A program made the position numbers and the translations under genes. This document shows, piece by piece, positions 40,902 through 52,719 of a stretch of DNA of 64,000 nt. The stretch covers positions 1 to 64,000 of the forward strand of contig QPMI01000470.1 in assembly GCA_004431415.1 (NCBI GenBank), written 5' to 3'. How positions within the stretch are numbered: the stretch's first letter is position 1; each line of letters starts with the position of its first letter. The notes under the pieces were generated by a model. The model was not told where the DNA came from. It was given only the letters and a program-made list of their open reading frames with translations, and did no database searches. Origin of the DNA: Cyanophora paradoxa (lineage: Eukaryota; Glaucocystophyceae; Cyanophorales; Cyanophoraceae).

Positions 40902-43540
40902 TCAGAGCTCCCCGCGGACCTCGATGGACCCGCCGGTGATCTCGATCGTGGCTCCCCCGGAGACCTGCGCGGCGCCGGGACCGCAGCGGGACCCAGTTAG
41001 GATTCCCTAAAGCTAAGTTCTGGGCTCAAGGCTACGATGCTTACAAACTAGTTCATCTCGGTCCCTAGGTTAATTCCTTCTAAGTTTCGAGATCCTTGCA
41101 AGGCCAGAAGGCGACAAGGCTGCCAGGCGGGCGGTGATAAGACGGCAGCAGGCCTACCTCGACGGAGGCGGGTACGGCGAAGACGCGAATAGCGTGGAGT
41201 GACGTCGTGCCGGCCCCCAGGTTCACGTACGTGACGTAGATCACCCCTGGCGAGAGGGGCGGGGGAGGGGGGGGTAGGTGATCAAGGGAGAAGAGTGGGG
41301 GTAGAGGCACGAAAGGGTGGTACCGTTCTCGCTCCGATGCATAACATTTGCGGGGGCCCAGCACTGGGCCCAGTTGATCGTACCCCCGCTCACGGGGCAC
41401 CCGAGGGGCTGTGCGCGAGACAGTTTGGCGGGAGGCCGATGGGAAGCCGGGGGGGGGGGAGCTGGGGAGGGGTACCGGAGCGTCGTACTCGGCGATCACG
41501 GCCCCGTCACGGTCCAGCAAGAGGAGCGGCCCGTAAACCGTGTACCCCCCGACCGGGAAGACGATCGCGAACTGGCCGCTGGGGGGCCCCGCCTTAAAGA
41601 GGGAATCCAGGGCGGGGCGCTCAGAAGCTGGGTGCAGGATTTAGAAGCTAGGAAGCCAGGAATTCGCAGGAATTCGAAGCTAAGAAGGTTCGGCGGAACT
41701 CGAAGGCAAAGGAGAAGCCAAGGCGTCTCTTGAAGCTAGTCTTCATCTTTTATAGCTAGCTAAGGCGGCGACACATAAAGGGAGGCCGGAAGCCTAGTAG
41801 GGGATGGATGCTAGCCTAGTAGGCCCGGGGAGGGGAAGGGGGGGTACTTACTCGATGTTGGAGACGGTCCCGATGCGGCTCCCGCGGGGGGCGTACGACA
41901 CGCCCGTGCGGGAAGGGTCCGATATGAGCGTCGAGTACCCCCCGATCGTGGGGGTGTACCCCGGCGCCGAAAAAATCTGCGCCGGGCGGGGGGGAGGGGG
42001 GGAGCGGTCAGCGGAGGAGGGGGAGGGAGGGGGGGGGCGAACAAGAGTAACGGTGTAGGGGGGCCGGGTGAGGATCTGAGCGAGGCCCAGCGTTGGGGTT
42101 CCGGAGTGACAGAAGGGATGAAAGGAAAGGGGGTACCTTGTACACGCGGCCGGCGACGAACGTCACCGTGTACAGGTAATCTTCGTGGGGGTCCATAGCC
42201 ATGCCGGACCAGCCTGCGTACCCAGTTCGAACTCCGGTGGGGGGGGGGAAGGGAGGAGGGGGTACGGCGCGCCAGCCTGGACGGAGGTCGCCATGTCGGC
42301 AACCGAATCGTACTTCGCGATAACCGTTGACGTCACGCCTGCGGGGGGTGAGCGTGTTTGGGGAGTGAAGGGGAGGGTGGTACAAGGCGAGTCGCACCGT
42401 CCGTGGCCCAGATTTCGGCGTACGCCCAAAACATCTCGTGGAACACGTACGTCGTCTTTTTGAACACCGAGTATGCGATACCCCGGACCTGTCCGGGCGG
42501 GTCGGGGAGGGGAGGGAAAGGTAGGGGAGTACGTAAGGGGGACGAACGTTTCCCATATACCAGACGTTCTGCGGGGGGTACCCGACTTGGTTCGCGGGAG
42601 AGTTCATCCGAAGGTCCAAGCAGGACCCTAGAGCAACGGGGGGCGGAGTCAGCCGGAAGGGTACGCGTGCAGGAGGGGAAGGGGGCGGGGGGGGGGGGGG
42701 GGGGGGGGGAAGGGCCTGACCGCCCCAGCCGTAGAAGCTGGACATGGCGCTGCCGTCCGGAGAAACGAGGCTGATCGTGCATTTCGCCTGCGACGAAAGT
42801 CAGAGTCGATGCGCCAGCTACAGCTGGCCGGAAGCCCCGAGCCGCGCGTGCGCACGTCGTAGTTGTTGACACCGGACGTCCCCACGAGGACCGAGCCGTC
42901 GGGGAGGGCTGGGGGGGCGAATATATGAGAGGAGGGGAGCGGGCGGCGAGGGATGCGGTGCGGCCCGCAGGCTCCGGATCCGCGCACTCTCGATGGCTGT
43001 GATTTCGCTGCGCGCGGGGGCGGCCGGGAGGTCAGCTCAGCTGCAGGCGGCGGGGCGGAAGCCCGCAAGGGGCACGCGCGCGGGCGCGGTGCATGCGCAC
43101 TTCCAGCCGACGGTGTTAGAGAAGTACGTTCCAATGCCTGAGGTGAGCTTCGTGCACGTCTTCTCGTCCACCTGGCAGCCGCGATCGGATCAGATAAGGA
43201 CATGTGGAGGAATTCGAAGGCGCGAAGCTGGCGGCGGCGGCGGCTCACGTATCCGATGTAGGAGGCTGCCGGAGGATACGAGTACCAAATGCGGCTTCGC
43301 TTGATGTCGTAGTGGATCGCTCCGACCTCCCCCGTGTTGCCCACGCAGAGTTCACTGCAGCACGGCGTCGAAACGCAGCCCTTGCACGCAGAGGAAACTA
43401 CTCACTAGGTGTCGAGCTGGACCTTTGTTGGATCGAGCGCGGAGCTGAGCCCGGTCATGAGGGCGGCGATCCCAAGGGCGAGCAGCCACGTGTGCATTCG
43501 GCGGGCACGCTGGCGCCCGGGCCCTCGATTCGCGCTCATA
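40902..43540 (-). CDS. Secreted protein of unknown function, possibly beta-propeller-like
   Basis: Minus strand, ATG 43540 or the internal ATG 43498. MHTWLLALGIAALMTGLSSA is a good signal peptide. Its exon ends in the split codon TA|, and an intron GTGAGTAG...GCTGCAG brings in |T GAA, giving LDTYELCVGNTGEVGAIHYD and IWYSYPPAASYIGYV. Later exons give CQVDEKTCTKLTSGIGTYF, GSVLVGTSGVNNYDVRT, CTISLVSPDGSAMSSFYGWG, VRGIAYSVFKKTTYVFHEMF, YAEIWATDGATRLV, GMAMDPHEDYLYTVTFVAG, GYTPTIGGYSTLISDPSRTG, FAIVFPVGG, LLLLDRDGAVIAEYDAP, GVIYVTYVNLGAGTTSLHAI and finally SGGATIEITGGSIEVRGEL with stop 40902-40904. Recurring short strands with Asp-Gly turns suggest a beta-propeller (SMP-30/NHL-like), which is inference only. 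Introns mostly begin GTACCCC. Confidence 0.65.
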
Positions 43541-43809
43541 TTTAGCGCTCGCCGAGGCCGCTCAGCGCGCCGCCTGTGGGATTAGCTGCGAGCGCGCTAG
43601 CTGGCTGCCGGGCGCCAAGGCGATCTAACCGCTGCGTGCTTCTCAAAGATGTGGCGGCTCGCCTAGCTGCTCTAGCTCCTGTGCGCTTCGTCGCCCTTGG
43701 AAGTTGGCCCGAGCCGGGTACAGCTCCACGCACTCAAAAAAAAGCTGCAGCGCCCCGGTCCAGCGCCATCCAGCAAGAAGAGGCGCCGAAACGCGTCGCC
43801 GGCGTGTCG
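43541..43809. other. Upstream region of the secreted protein gene
   Basis: No gene recognised. Confidence 0.4.
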
Positions 43810-44165
43810 GACGCAGAAGGACGTTGACATGGTTCGCGATAACTGGCATCAACGCGTACGGTGCGCGCGCGCGCCCACGCGCGCGCACGCGCGCACGAGC
43901 GCTAGCGCCCGCGGACGCGGCGTGGCCTTTTGCGCCCCACGCGTACGCGGCCGCGGCGCAAAAGCCTTCAAGGCTTGTGGGGCGTCACGCGCGAAGCCGT
44001 ACGGGCGCCGGCGCCTCGAGCTCGCGCGCGCGCGCACGCGCAAGCGGACACGCCCAATTGCAAGTCACTAAGTTGCAAGCCGCGCCAAGGGGGTGGCGGT
44101 CACTGAGGAGGCGTAGCGCGAGGCGGCAGCGCGAGCACCTCGAGCTCGACCGGCGCTGCCGCTAG
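43810..44165 (+). repeat. Dispersed repeat, copy 1
   Basis: Shares a series of long words in the same order with 49495-49990: GACATGGTTCGCGATAAYTGG, CATCAACG, GCGCGCCCACGCG, CGCCGGCGCCTCGAGCTCGC, GCGTAGCGCGAGGCGG and GCAGCGCGAGCACCTCG. The copies differ by insertions and changes. No coding similarity is seen. Confidence 0.8.
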
Positions 44166-44204
44166 CACCGGCGCGCATGCACGTGCCATGGCCGCTAACG
44201 CTCC

Positions 44205-44415
44205 CCGCCCCGCCCCTCCGCCGGCGCGCCCGCTAGGATCCGGAGATCTCCGCCCGCGGCCGGCCCGCCCTGCCCCGCGCGCCCCTCCGCAGAGCTAGGC
44301 CATCAAGCGGACCGCCGCCGGCGCGCGCGCGGCCGGCCCGCCCTGCCCCGGCCCGCCCTCCGCAGGTCTAGGCCATCTAGCAGACCGCCCCCCAGCCCCC
44401 GGCCCGCCCTGCCCC
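44205..44415 (+). repeat. GC-rich tandem repeat of about 69 bp, 2-3 units
   Basis: CGGCCGGCCCGCCCTGCCCC recurs at about 44262, 44331 and 44399 with CTAGGCCATC and GACCGCC in between. Confidence 0.75.
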
Positions 44416-45211
44416 GCTTCATATAGCGAAGCGTTTTCGTAGCTGATAGCGATCGACAGCGAAACGTTTAACTATGAAGACTCTGGCTCGTTTGAAGAGT
44501 CGTTTCTAGATCTACATCGTCGAACTTCGAAACTACATGTACATGTGCAAGCCTCGCTGGCAAGCTAAATATAACTCGAAATCTGCTCTAGATCTGGGTC
44601 TTCTAATCGCGCGTCGAACGCGCTGGCAGGCTGCGCTTCGAATTCAAGTGTCTACTGCGTACTACGGTATACCATCGATATCAATTCTGGTGTCTATAGC
44701 TAGCGCTACTAAAATCACTTCACTGTCACCTATAGCTACAATATTAATTGCAAAAATCACTTCACTGTCACTCAGATGTGGTGCAGGTGGCGCACGAGGA
44801 ACTGCGGGTGCAGGCCGCCATGAGAGAAGCGGTGCAGATCTAGAACACGGCGGCGCGGGCGGCTGAGCCGCCATGAATTCGAAGGCCGCTCTGCCGCAGT
44901 GCTTGGCGCTGATCATGAGCAGCCGCAGAATGCATATGCTTAGGGAGAGAGAGCGGAGAGTCTCAGGCTTGCAATGGAGAAATTTAACGTTAAATTTAAA
45001 GTCGGCGGCCTGCACCTTTTCTCAGCCGTCGTCCGTGGTCAGGAAGAAGAGGAGAGGCAAAGGAGGATGAGAGGGAGAGAAGGCATGAGAGGGAGGCATG
45101 CAGCGGCGGCGGAGCCCGAACCGGCCTCAATCCTCCCGAGGCTTATAGCCTCAAGCCCTCTCCTCCGGATCCAGCCCCGCACCCCCTCCCCCCTCCCCCC
45201 CCTCCCCCCCC

Positions 45212-45242
<31 letters not shown>

Positions 45243-45674
45243 ACACTTCCTTCTACTCCGGATCCCCTCTTTCCCCTGCGGCGGGCTCAGCCACTCAGAT
45301 CTAAATCCCCCCCCCCCCCCCCGGCTTCTGCTCGCGATCGCCCATATGCATGGCCAGCCGCGGGCCCAAACCCCACAGCGCTAGCATCCCCGTCCACCGT
45401 CCGCCTCTCCACTTCAAAAAGGCTTGGTCATGATCAGCCACGGCGCATTGCAATTGCCAGATTTCAAAGTTTCGATCCTTTCGCTATCCAATGCGAATTA
45501 TATGTGCCTCGTCCTCAATCCAGTGATCCCTGCTCTGGTCGATAAACCGCAGACAATTATCAGGATATATGTATCCGCGATTGCCCTTTCAGCTGGCCAT
45601 GGCCCAGTGGCTGAATCTAGCTAGGCGAAAACGTCGGCCTCCGCGGTCTGCGCACGACCATCATGGCATCATGA
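44416..45674. other. Intergenic, no gene recognised
   Basis: Contains a doubled AAAATCACTTCACTGTCAC (44708 and 44752), a C tract followed by (CA)n at 45176-45246 and a second C16 tract at 45307-45322. Open frames here show no family similarity. Confidence 0.5.
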
Positions 45675-47303
45675 TCAGTCAGAACGGACGCGACCGTCGG
45701 ACGACGGCGTGCGCATGCGCACGTCGGCGGCGGCGGCGGCGAGCGCCTGCGCGTCGGCGACGGCGTCAGCCTCCACCGCGTCCTCTTCGACGTCGCAGAG
45801 CGCGGCCGCGGCCGCCTCCTCCAGCTCCCCGCCGTCGACGTCGACCTGCCGCGCCGCGCGCTGAGGAAATGCAATGCATGCGCGAGTCCGAATGGCCGCG
45901 CGCGGTGCGGGCTCGCATGTACCTCCAGCGCGTCCTCGTCGAGTTGCAAGGTCACGGTGCCGCCGGTCGTGTAGGTGATCGGAGTCTGATATGGGGACCC
46001 AGTCGCAGACTTGCCCCTGCACTGGGTGCCGAGCTTCTCGATCGCGTAGGTGGCGCCAGCGGCTTTGGCACTGCCAAACCCATCATTAGATCGGCGAACT
46101 GCGAAAGCTGGGTACGGAGCACGTGCAAGGCGGAATTCGCACCTGGCCGTGTCAAGGTAGGTGCCGATCACTGCGTTTTGGCCGTCGTAAGCCTCGTACC
46201 ATTTTAGCTCACTGCACTCTCCATCGGTTATGGAATAATTGCGCCGGTTCGATGAGGCGTAAAAGCTCATTTCGTCCACGCTGATCGTGTAGGCGGTTAG
46301 AACAAGTGATTCGCACATGCATATCTAATTGAACGTGAAGAACGCACGAGTTCGAGCAATTCATCCAGCGGGTGTTGAGCGACGCCGGCGATACAATTTG
46401 GGTGTATGTTGCGCCCGTAACGCACACCTGACTCTGTGTGAAACGATCAGTGGACATGTACATCAGGAATGTGACTCTTGTAAACTACAAACGGGATGAT
46501 AACGGATCACGACAAAATTAAAGGGAATTCCACTAGGGCCATAAAAGGGGGAACTCTGAGAGCACCTTCAGATCCTCGACAGAGGGGAAGGCTTTGCCGG
46601 AGGAATTATTGTAGAACATGTAGTTGGAAGCGACCTGGTCCGATGAGGACGCCAGGATGGTTGGGCATTTAACGCAGCTGAGCTGGGAGCCGCCGAACGT
46701 GCCGGCTGCCCCGGACGGAGCCGCCTTCGGCGCACGGTCGTCAGCTGGATCAGCGCATGCGCATCTACGAAATTTGCAAGCGGCACCTTGAAGTACTCCG
46801 TGGTATTCTGCACGCAGATGGCCGCATAGTCGCCCGCACTCTCGTCGAACGCCCCGCTGATTGTTTCAGACTCTGCATACGCAAATTAAACTCGGCACGA
46901 ATCGGGCATTTTTCAACAAGACTGCATGCGAGCGCACGGTTGGTGGCAACTTGGCAGGAGGAATCCCGGTAGCCAGTCAAGACCGTCTGCTTGCTGCGGC
47001 ACAGATATCGATGAGCGCTCGGTCCTTTTGCGCGCGCGGCGAGCGAGATGGAGCGGAGGGCGCGAATTCGAACCAGGGAGTGCAGCTCCACGCCGTGGCT
47101 CCGGAGGACTTGTACGACTCGACGCCCGCAGTGTTGCAGGCGGCCTTCGCGTCGTCCGTGCCGATGGTTCGATCGTAGGTCTTCGAGTACGCCTGCGCCC
47201 CGCTGCAGTCGGTGCTGCCGTAGCCGAAGACCTTCGACTGAACGGTGGTGGTGGTGCTCGAGCCGCTCGACGACCCGGAGAACAAGTTGGACAGGAGGCC
47301 CAT
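45675..47303 (-). CDS. Cys-rich protein of unknown function
   Basis: Minus strand, ATG 47303 (MGLLSNLFSGSSSGSSTTTT). The first exon continues VQSKVFGYGSTDCSGAQAYS and ends SSGATAWSCT..., with donor GTTCGAATTCG at 47073. Later exons read RDSSCQVATNRALACSLVEK, DYAAICVQNTTEYFKVPL, GGSQLSCVKCPTILASSSDQ, VCVTGATYTQIVSPASL, CESLVLTAYTISVDEMSFYA, DGECSELKWYEAYDGQNAVI, GATYAIEKLGTQCRGKSATG and TGGTVTLQLDEDALE. An acidic, Ala-rich C-terminus (EEAAAAALCDVEEDAVEADA) ends at a stop at 45675. Paired Cys, N-glycosylation-like NNS/NTT sites and a Ser/Thr-rich start suggest an extracellular or surface protein. I see no signal peptide at this start, so a first exon may lie further upstream. No family recognised. 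Confidence 0.55.
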
Positions 47304-49494
47304 CGTTGCTCCTACAGCTTCTGGTTGATGCTGGAGCAGACTGCAGCTGGCAACTTCTGCTCAGCGGCTACCGGTAGGCGTCAGCACCCGTAAGGTGAGG
47401 CCGACAGCCGCAGTGCCAGACAGCCGCGGGCCGCGGCCCGCGCCGCCGCGCGCGGCCCAAAAAAAACAGTTATGGTACTCGGTACTACGGTATACATAAT
47501 ATGCATATGACGATCCCGTTACGTATTTATATACTCGGTACCAGAAGTCGATTCATTCAACTGCTAGCTTGCTCAATCACTTTCGAGGCTGCCGGGCTCT
47601 CGGGAGGTTCCAGAGCTTCCAGAAACAGGTACGTCCCGCGCGCGGGCGGCCCGGCGGGCGGGCGTTACCGTCAACGTTTCTTAGCCAGCTCTTTTTCTTG
47701 TGCTTGTGCTCGCGCGCGATCGCGCCCTGCATGCGCACTGCGGCATGCGCGCTGCGCAGCCGGGCGTGCGCCAGTCGTGTCCGCGCCGACTCCGCGGATC
47801 CGTTGATCATGAAAGACATGCCATGATGATGCACGACCACCATGTCTGCCGCAGTGCACGTGCGTCGGCTGACCTGTGGCCATGCACATGGCCGCACTAG
47901 CCCGCGCATGCGGCTGCTGCGTCGTTCCCCGGCTGACCATATGCATGATCATGAATGCAAGCCGGCTCCGGCGGCGGCGCGGCTCCGTTCTTTCCAATCG
48001 CGGGGCGTCCGCCGGCGTACGCGTCACCGCCCCTGGACTTCCGGCTCTGACAGGGTCCCATCGATCTCCGGATGCACGCGCGGCGCCTTATAATTACGCG
48101 TGCGCCGTACGCGAGCCTGATGAGTGGAGGCGTCCGGAGAAGTCGGAAATTAAATCCCGCAGCGACAGTATACTGCGGCAAGAAAGCTTTCAAGCCTTGA
48201 AGAGCCTTAACCTTATAAGCGGCGGCGCGGCCGCAGCGACAGCTTATAATTATAAGCCTTGAAGAGCTCGCGACGGCGCTCGACGTACCGTCGGCCGCGG
48301 CCCGCGGACGTGGCGATTTGCGCATGCGCGAGCTGCGCATGCGCGCATACAGGCTTCGGGCCGGGGGTACACTGTACACGTCAGTGACGCTGCACGTCAT
48401 GTCGCAGTGCGGTCCCCTGCACTGCGCGTGCGGCTGGATGCAGAATCGATATCGCCGCCGGCGCCGGGTCAATTGCAACTTGCAAGCTTGCAATTGTACA
48501 TGTTTACGGTTTTCCCCGGATCCGGATTCCCGGGTCCGGACCCCGGCCCAGACTCCGGATCCCCAGTCGACGTCGACGTCAGTGCAGTCACGGTGACTCG
48601 AGCTCGTCGGTGAGTCGATCACCCACTGCATGGGGCCAGTACTAGTGCTGCTAGTATACGTAGTGCACGGATTTTTTGGAAAGACTCGCGAAAGACGAGT
48701 TTTTTCGAAAGATTTTTTTGTAGGTACTAGTAGTACACGTAGTAGCCTAGGCCTAGTACTGGACGGCGGTGGACGCCGGGGCCCGGGGGGCCGGCGGGGG
48801 CCGGGGGCCGGCCCCGGCGGGCCCGGCCGGGGCGGCGGGGCCCGGTGGACAACGCTTCGACGCCGTGTGACGTCGACGCGACGGCTGTGACGTGGGAGTC
48901 GGTGTCATTCATGATCACTGAGTGTGCCACTCGGTAGGACCGACAGACTGTCAGTCCGACGTACGCGTCGACCGTCGGACACTGTGACAGGCGAGCCGGC
49001 CGCGGGGCGCCTGCAGCTGAGGCTCTGAGCCGCGCCTCACGTGCACAGTATACGTAGGCCCTCCGAGGCTCATGAGTCATGATCACTGCATGAGTAGGCC
49101 TCATGATCAGCTGCAGTGAGCAGCTGTGAGCTCGAGGCGAATCGTTGGACGTCGCCGAGTCGAAGGCCCGGCGGGTACTTAGTAGTACCGTCACGGCGTA
49201 GTACGTCACGGCGTACGTATACCGTAAACGTTACCTACTACTAGTACTGGTCCGTTACTACCGTCGGACGCGCGCGCGCGCGCGGCCGCGGCCGGACTCG
49301 GGAGATCGTATACGTAATTTACGTAAACGCGCGCGCGAAATCCCGGATCGACGTCGACTTCGAATTCGATCCGCGGCCGGATCCGGGATCCCGCTGATTC
49401 CCCCATCGATATCATCCCGGCCGCGGGGATCCCGGACGGCGTCCGACGGTCGGACGCGCGCGGCCGGAGCTCCTAATCTATTAATCGCCGGCGA
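47304..49494. other. Gene-poor region of palindromic words
   Basis: No supportable gene. Includes a hairpin AAAGACTCG-cgaaaga-CGAGTTTTTT at 48681-48706, GC-rich blocks (48775-48850) and many GTAC, TGCA and CTAG words. Open frames in several directions lack any family resemblance. Confidence 0.5.
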
Positions 49495-49990
49495 ACGCAG
49501 AAGGTCGTTGACATGGTTCGCGATAATTGGCATCAACGGTGCGCGCGCCCACGCGAGCACGAGCGCTTGTTGGGCGTCCGACGGTCACGCGGAGCAAAGC
49601 CTTCGAATTCAAGCTTTTAAGGGTTATAATTATGGGGCGTCCCGCGCGCAGGAGGTACGGCCGCGGGCGCCGGCGCCTCGAGCTCGCGCAAGCGGACCGG
49701 ATGCATATGCATTTGGCCATACTGGAGGACGATCGCGAGCGTCATGATCGCAGCGCCGAGGGCGCGCGCGCGACGTCGACGCGGAGCTCCGATTGCCGCA
49801 GTGCGATATCGATGTCGATATCGGGGGCAGGAAGAACACGCCCAAGCCCGCGCCGCGCCTCGAAGATAAGGACACGCGTACGTATACGCCCAAGCCGCGT
49901 CAAGCTTAAGGGGCCGGGGTCACGGGTGGCGGTTAGCTGCAGAGAGGACGCGTAGCGCGAGGCGGCCGCGGCAGCGCGAGCACCTCGCGA
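49495..49990 (+). repeat. Dispersed repeat, copy 2
   Basis: Direct partner of 43810-44165, with extra sequence in the middle (49760-49920). Confidence 0.8.
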
Positions 49991-51690
49991 TCGACAGGCG
50001 TGTCTTCGGGCCGGTACGGTGCCATGGCGGTGGTGGTGGCCATGGTGGGGAGGGCGAACGAAGTCGAGGGGGCGGCCGAAGCCAAATGGGTGGCCGAATT
50101 ATCGAAGTCGGGGGGACAGCCGGGGCCTGGGGGTCGGCTGGGGCCTGAGGGAAGGGGAAAGTCGGCTTGAGGAGCGCAAGGGGAATGGGGCCCAGAGGGG
50201 GCGCAACAGGTCCATTCAGCAGTGGCAGTGCGTCGGCTGCTGGAGCAAATTAAAGAAAGGTTTATATTCGAATTCGCCGCGCGCAAAGAGGGATGTAATG
50301 GCGGGTTGGCCTGCAGCTGGCCATGGGGGCGCCGTCTTTGCTTTTTTGCTTTTTTTTAATTTGATCGCGATCGTCTTGCGGCCGGTTGCTTTCCTCTTGG
50401 GTGTCGGCCCGGCGGGAGGGGCGTTGCGGCTGCTGCTGCTGGAGCGCAGGGGGGAGGGGCCGATCGCGAGGGACGCGAGAGCTTACAATTGGGTTCGGGG
50501 TACCGGTGGGAGGATCGTCAGTGACGCGTTTACGTGAGAGCTGTACATGTGGGGTGGGGGGTATACGTAGGCGTGGTCGTTTGGGGGAGGCCCTGAGGGT
50601 GCGAGAGGGCGTGCGGGGTGTTTGGACGACTGGTTGCAATTGGGTTGGCTGCATGCTGGTGGCGCTGGCCGCGATGCTCTAGATCTCCGGATCCTGTAGC
50701 TGCGCCGCTGCTCATGCCTGCGCATGCTATGCCGTCTGCGCATGCGGAACCGGAGCTGCGAGGGTCCGGTAAGGTCGGAGGAAGGGCAATTGCAAGCTTT
50801 AAGGCCTAGGGCCGCCTGTTGATTATAAGGGGGGAGGTCGGGTAGGCGGAGGAGCGGGGCAGGGAGGGGCCTGGGGGCGGGCCCGGCGTTCAGAAATGAT
50901 TTGCATTGCCCCTGCGCCCTTCTGGCTTCGGCGTGGGCATAGAGGGCCGGGCAGCTGCGGTGGCAAATTAAAGCGGTTACCGCATGGGCAAGAGAAGTCA
51001 GAGGACCCATGCCAGCGACGTCGACGGGGTCAGCCGCGCGCGGCGCGGGCGGGCTTTGGTGGAGGCCTAGGGGGATCGGAGAGGAGGGGGCTTGAGGTGG
51101 CCCTAGGCCTTGGGGGCCGGTGGGGAGCCGCGCAATTGCCTGACGTAGATTTTCCAGGAAGCTTTAACACCCAGGGTTGACTACCCGAGTCCGGCGCGGT
51201 TCGCAGCAGTAGTCAGAGATGAAGATTGTGTGAATTTGTGAAGCTAATTATAAATTCGCGCCACCTGCAGCTGCGCATGCAGTTTTTGCTCTTCGTCTTG
51301 CATGTCGGTCTCCGCGCTCTTGTCTTAGTTATTTTGCCAAAAGCATCATGGCATGCCATGATGCACATGCTTCTGTTCGAACCTGTTGTCCCTGTACATG
51401 TGCGGCTGTGCTTCCTCTGCAACTGGGCAGCCCCCGCAGTGCCGCAGTGCTAACGCTGGTACCGATGTCTAGACTCGTAAAGACTGTGGCCAGCTGCAGT
51501 ACTAGTATAATTCACCAAAAACAAACACAGTCACGGCAAATTACTGAGGGGGTCGGGCACCGTCGGGATCCCCTGGCCATGGGGGCCGGGGGGAGTTCCC
51601 GGGCTCCCCCCAGGCCGGCGCCCCATGCCAGCCTGAGATCTACCGGTAGATCCGATGCCATGAAGGCCCATGATGATCTAGAGAGGCAGA
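49991..51690. other. Gene-poor region, two weak open frames
   Basis: A plus-strand frame 50019-50537 contains a hydrophobic stretch (VFAFLLFFNLIAIVLRPVAF), and overlapping minus-strand frames are Pro/Arg-rich. I see no decisive evidence for either. The rest has no recognised feature. Confidence 0.4.
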
Positions 51691-51695
51691 ACCCC

Positions 51696-51938
51696 ATGGC
51701 CAGGGTCCGATCTTCGTCTTCGACTGTAGTTCCTCGTGCTCGTTCTCCTTATTCGCTGCGTCCCCGTGCTCCGGCTCGTCGTTCTAGTGTGACTAGCTAT
51801 AGTACTTCTGCGTCGACGTCCTTGCAATTGAGCTCTTCTAGATCTACGTATACTCCTTCTCCTCGTGCTCGTTCTCCTTATAATTATCTTTTGCGTTCTT
51901 CTAGATCTGATCGTGTCCCTTCTCGTGATCCCTCTTGA
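51696..51938 (+). other. Ser/Arg-rich open frame, doubtful
   Basis: Reads RARSPYSLRPRAPARRSSVT and later RARSPYNYLLRSSRSDRV before a stop. Two RARSPY repeats are encoded by similar CGTGCTCGTTCTCCTTAT words, so this may be a duplicated low-complexity segment rather than a gene. A hairpin (51999-52021) and an A9 run (52028-52036) follow, as at the 3' end of a retrocopied RNA. Confidence 0.35.
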
Positions 51939-51998
51939 TTCTGTATTTTGTGCTACTTTACTGTATCTTTGATTTGTGGTTGCTTTGTTGTCTCGTAT

Positions 51999-52021
51999 AC
52001 GGGGGGTTCGCCCCACCGTAG
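51999..52021 (+). other. Stem-loop with TTCG tetraloop
   Basis: TACGG GGGG TTCG CCCC A CCGTA: a stem of nine pairs with one bulge, closed by the very stable TTCG tetraloop. Function unknown; it lies just before an A run. Confidence 0.6.
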
Positions 52022-52036
52022 TCTCTCAAAAAAAAA

Positions 52037-52719
52037 GATGACCGTCCGAAACTTTTACATTACTAAAGTTAATTTCGGGCCATTTCGGCGCCGCGGCGCG
52101 CGCGCGGCGGCGCCGGCGCTGTCGACGTCGCGATCGCCAATCGCGCCGCGGCGCGCGCGCACGTGCACGTACGGGAACACGTGCACAACGTGCGGCGTTA
52201 CCCCGGCGTAACGCCGGCGTTGCGTTTACGTGCGGCGTGAGGGGCCTGTGTTAATTGAAACAAGGAAATCGAATATTCTTTTCGTTGCAACTAGCCCGCC
52301 CCGAGGTGGGACCCAAATCCGGCCGTACCCGAGGAAGGAGCGACAGCCCGGCGCAGCCAACGGCGGCCGGGCGGCATCAGCCAGCAAGCTCGGAAGGTCA
52401 CTAAGGCGTACAAGAGTACGTGGGGCTTCCGGCAGCGAGCTCCGGTGCCCGGAGCACGGAGCGCCGAACTTCAGGTCCTCGGTGCGTGAAAAGTAGAACC
52501 TTAAGCGGCCCTTCTTAAGTCGCGTACGTGTATCATGCATCATAGCGCTTCGTTATAGCCTAAGAACGGGTCATTACAGAATATAAGGGCACAGAATATA
52601 TTTTTTTTGTGGTGAATGGCACAGAATATAAGTCATTTACATGCTTTTGAAACAAAATATAGGCTTAATAGAGCGCTCGCGGGCCTCTGAGACTAAGCTG
52701 CGGCGTCGGCCGCATCCTG
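52037..52719. other. Intergenic, no gene recognised
   Basis: AT-richer patch 52560-52650 has three copies of ACAGAATATA. Otherwise nothing recognised. Confidence 0.5.

Noticed and set aside
48681-48706. Hairpin followed by T run considered as a terminator
   Set aside because: Bacterial-type terminators do not apply here, and no Pol III gene is visible upstream.
47304-49494. Open frames such as 47897-48631 (minus)
   Set aside because: No motif, no convincing splice structure, and composition identical to the surrounding palindromic-word spacer.
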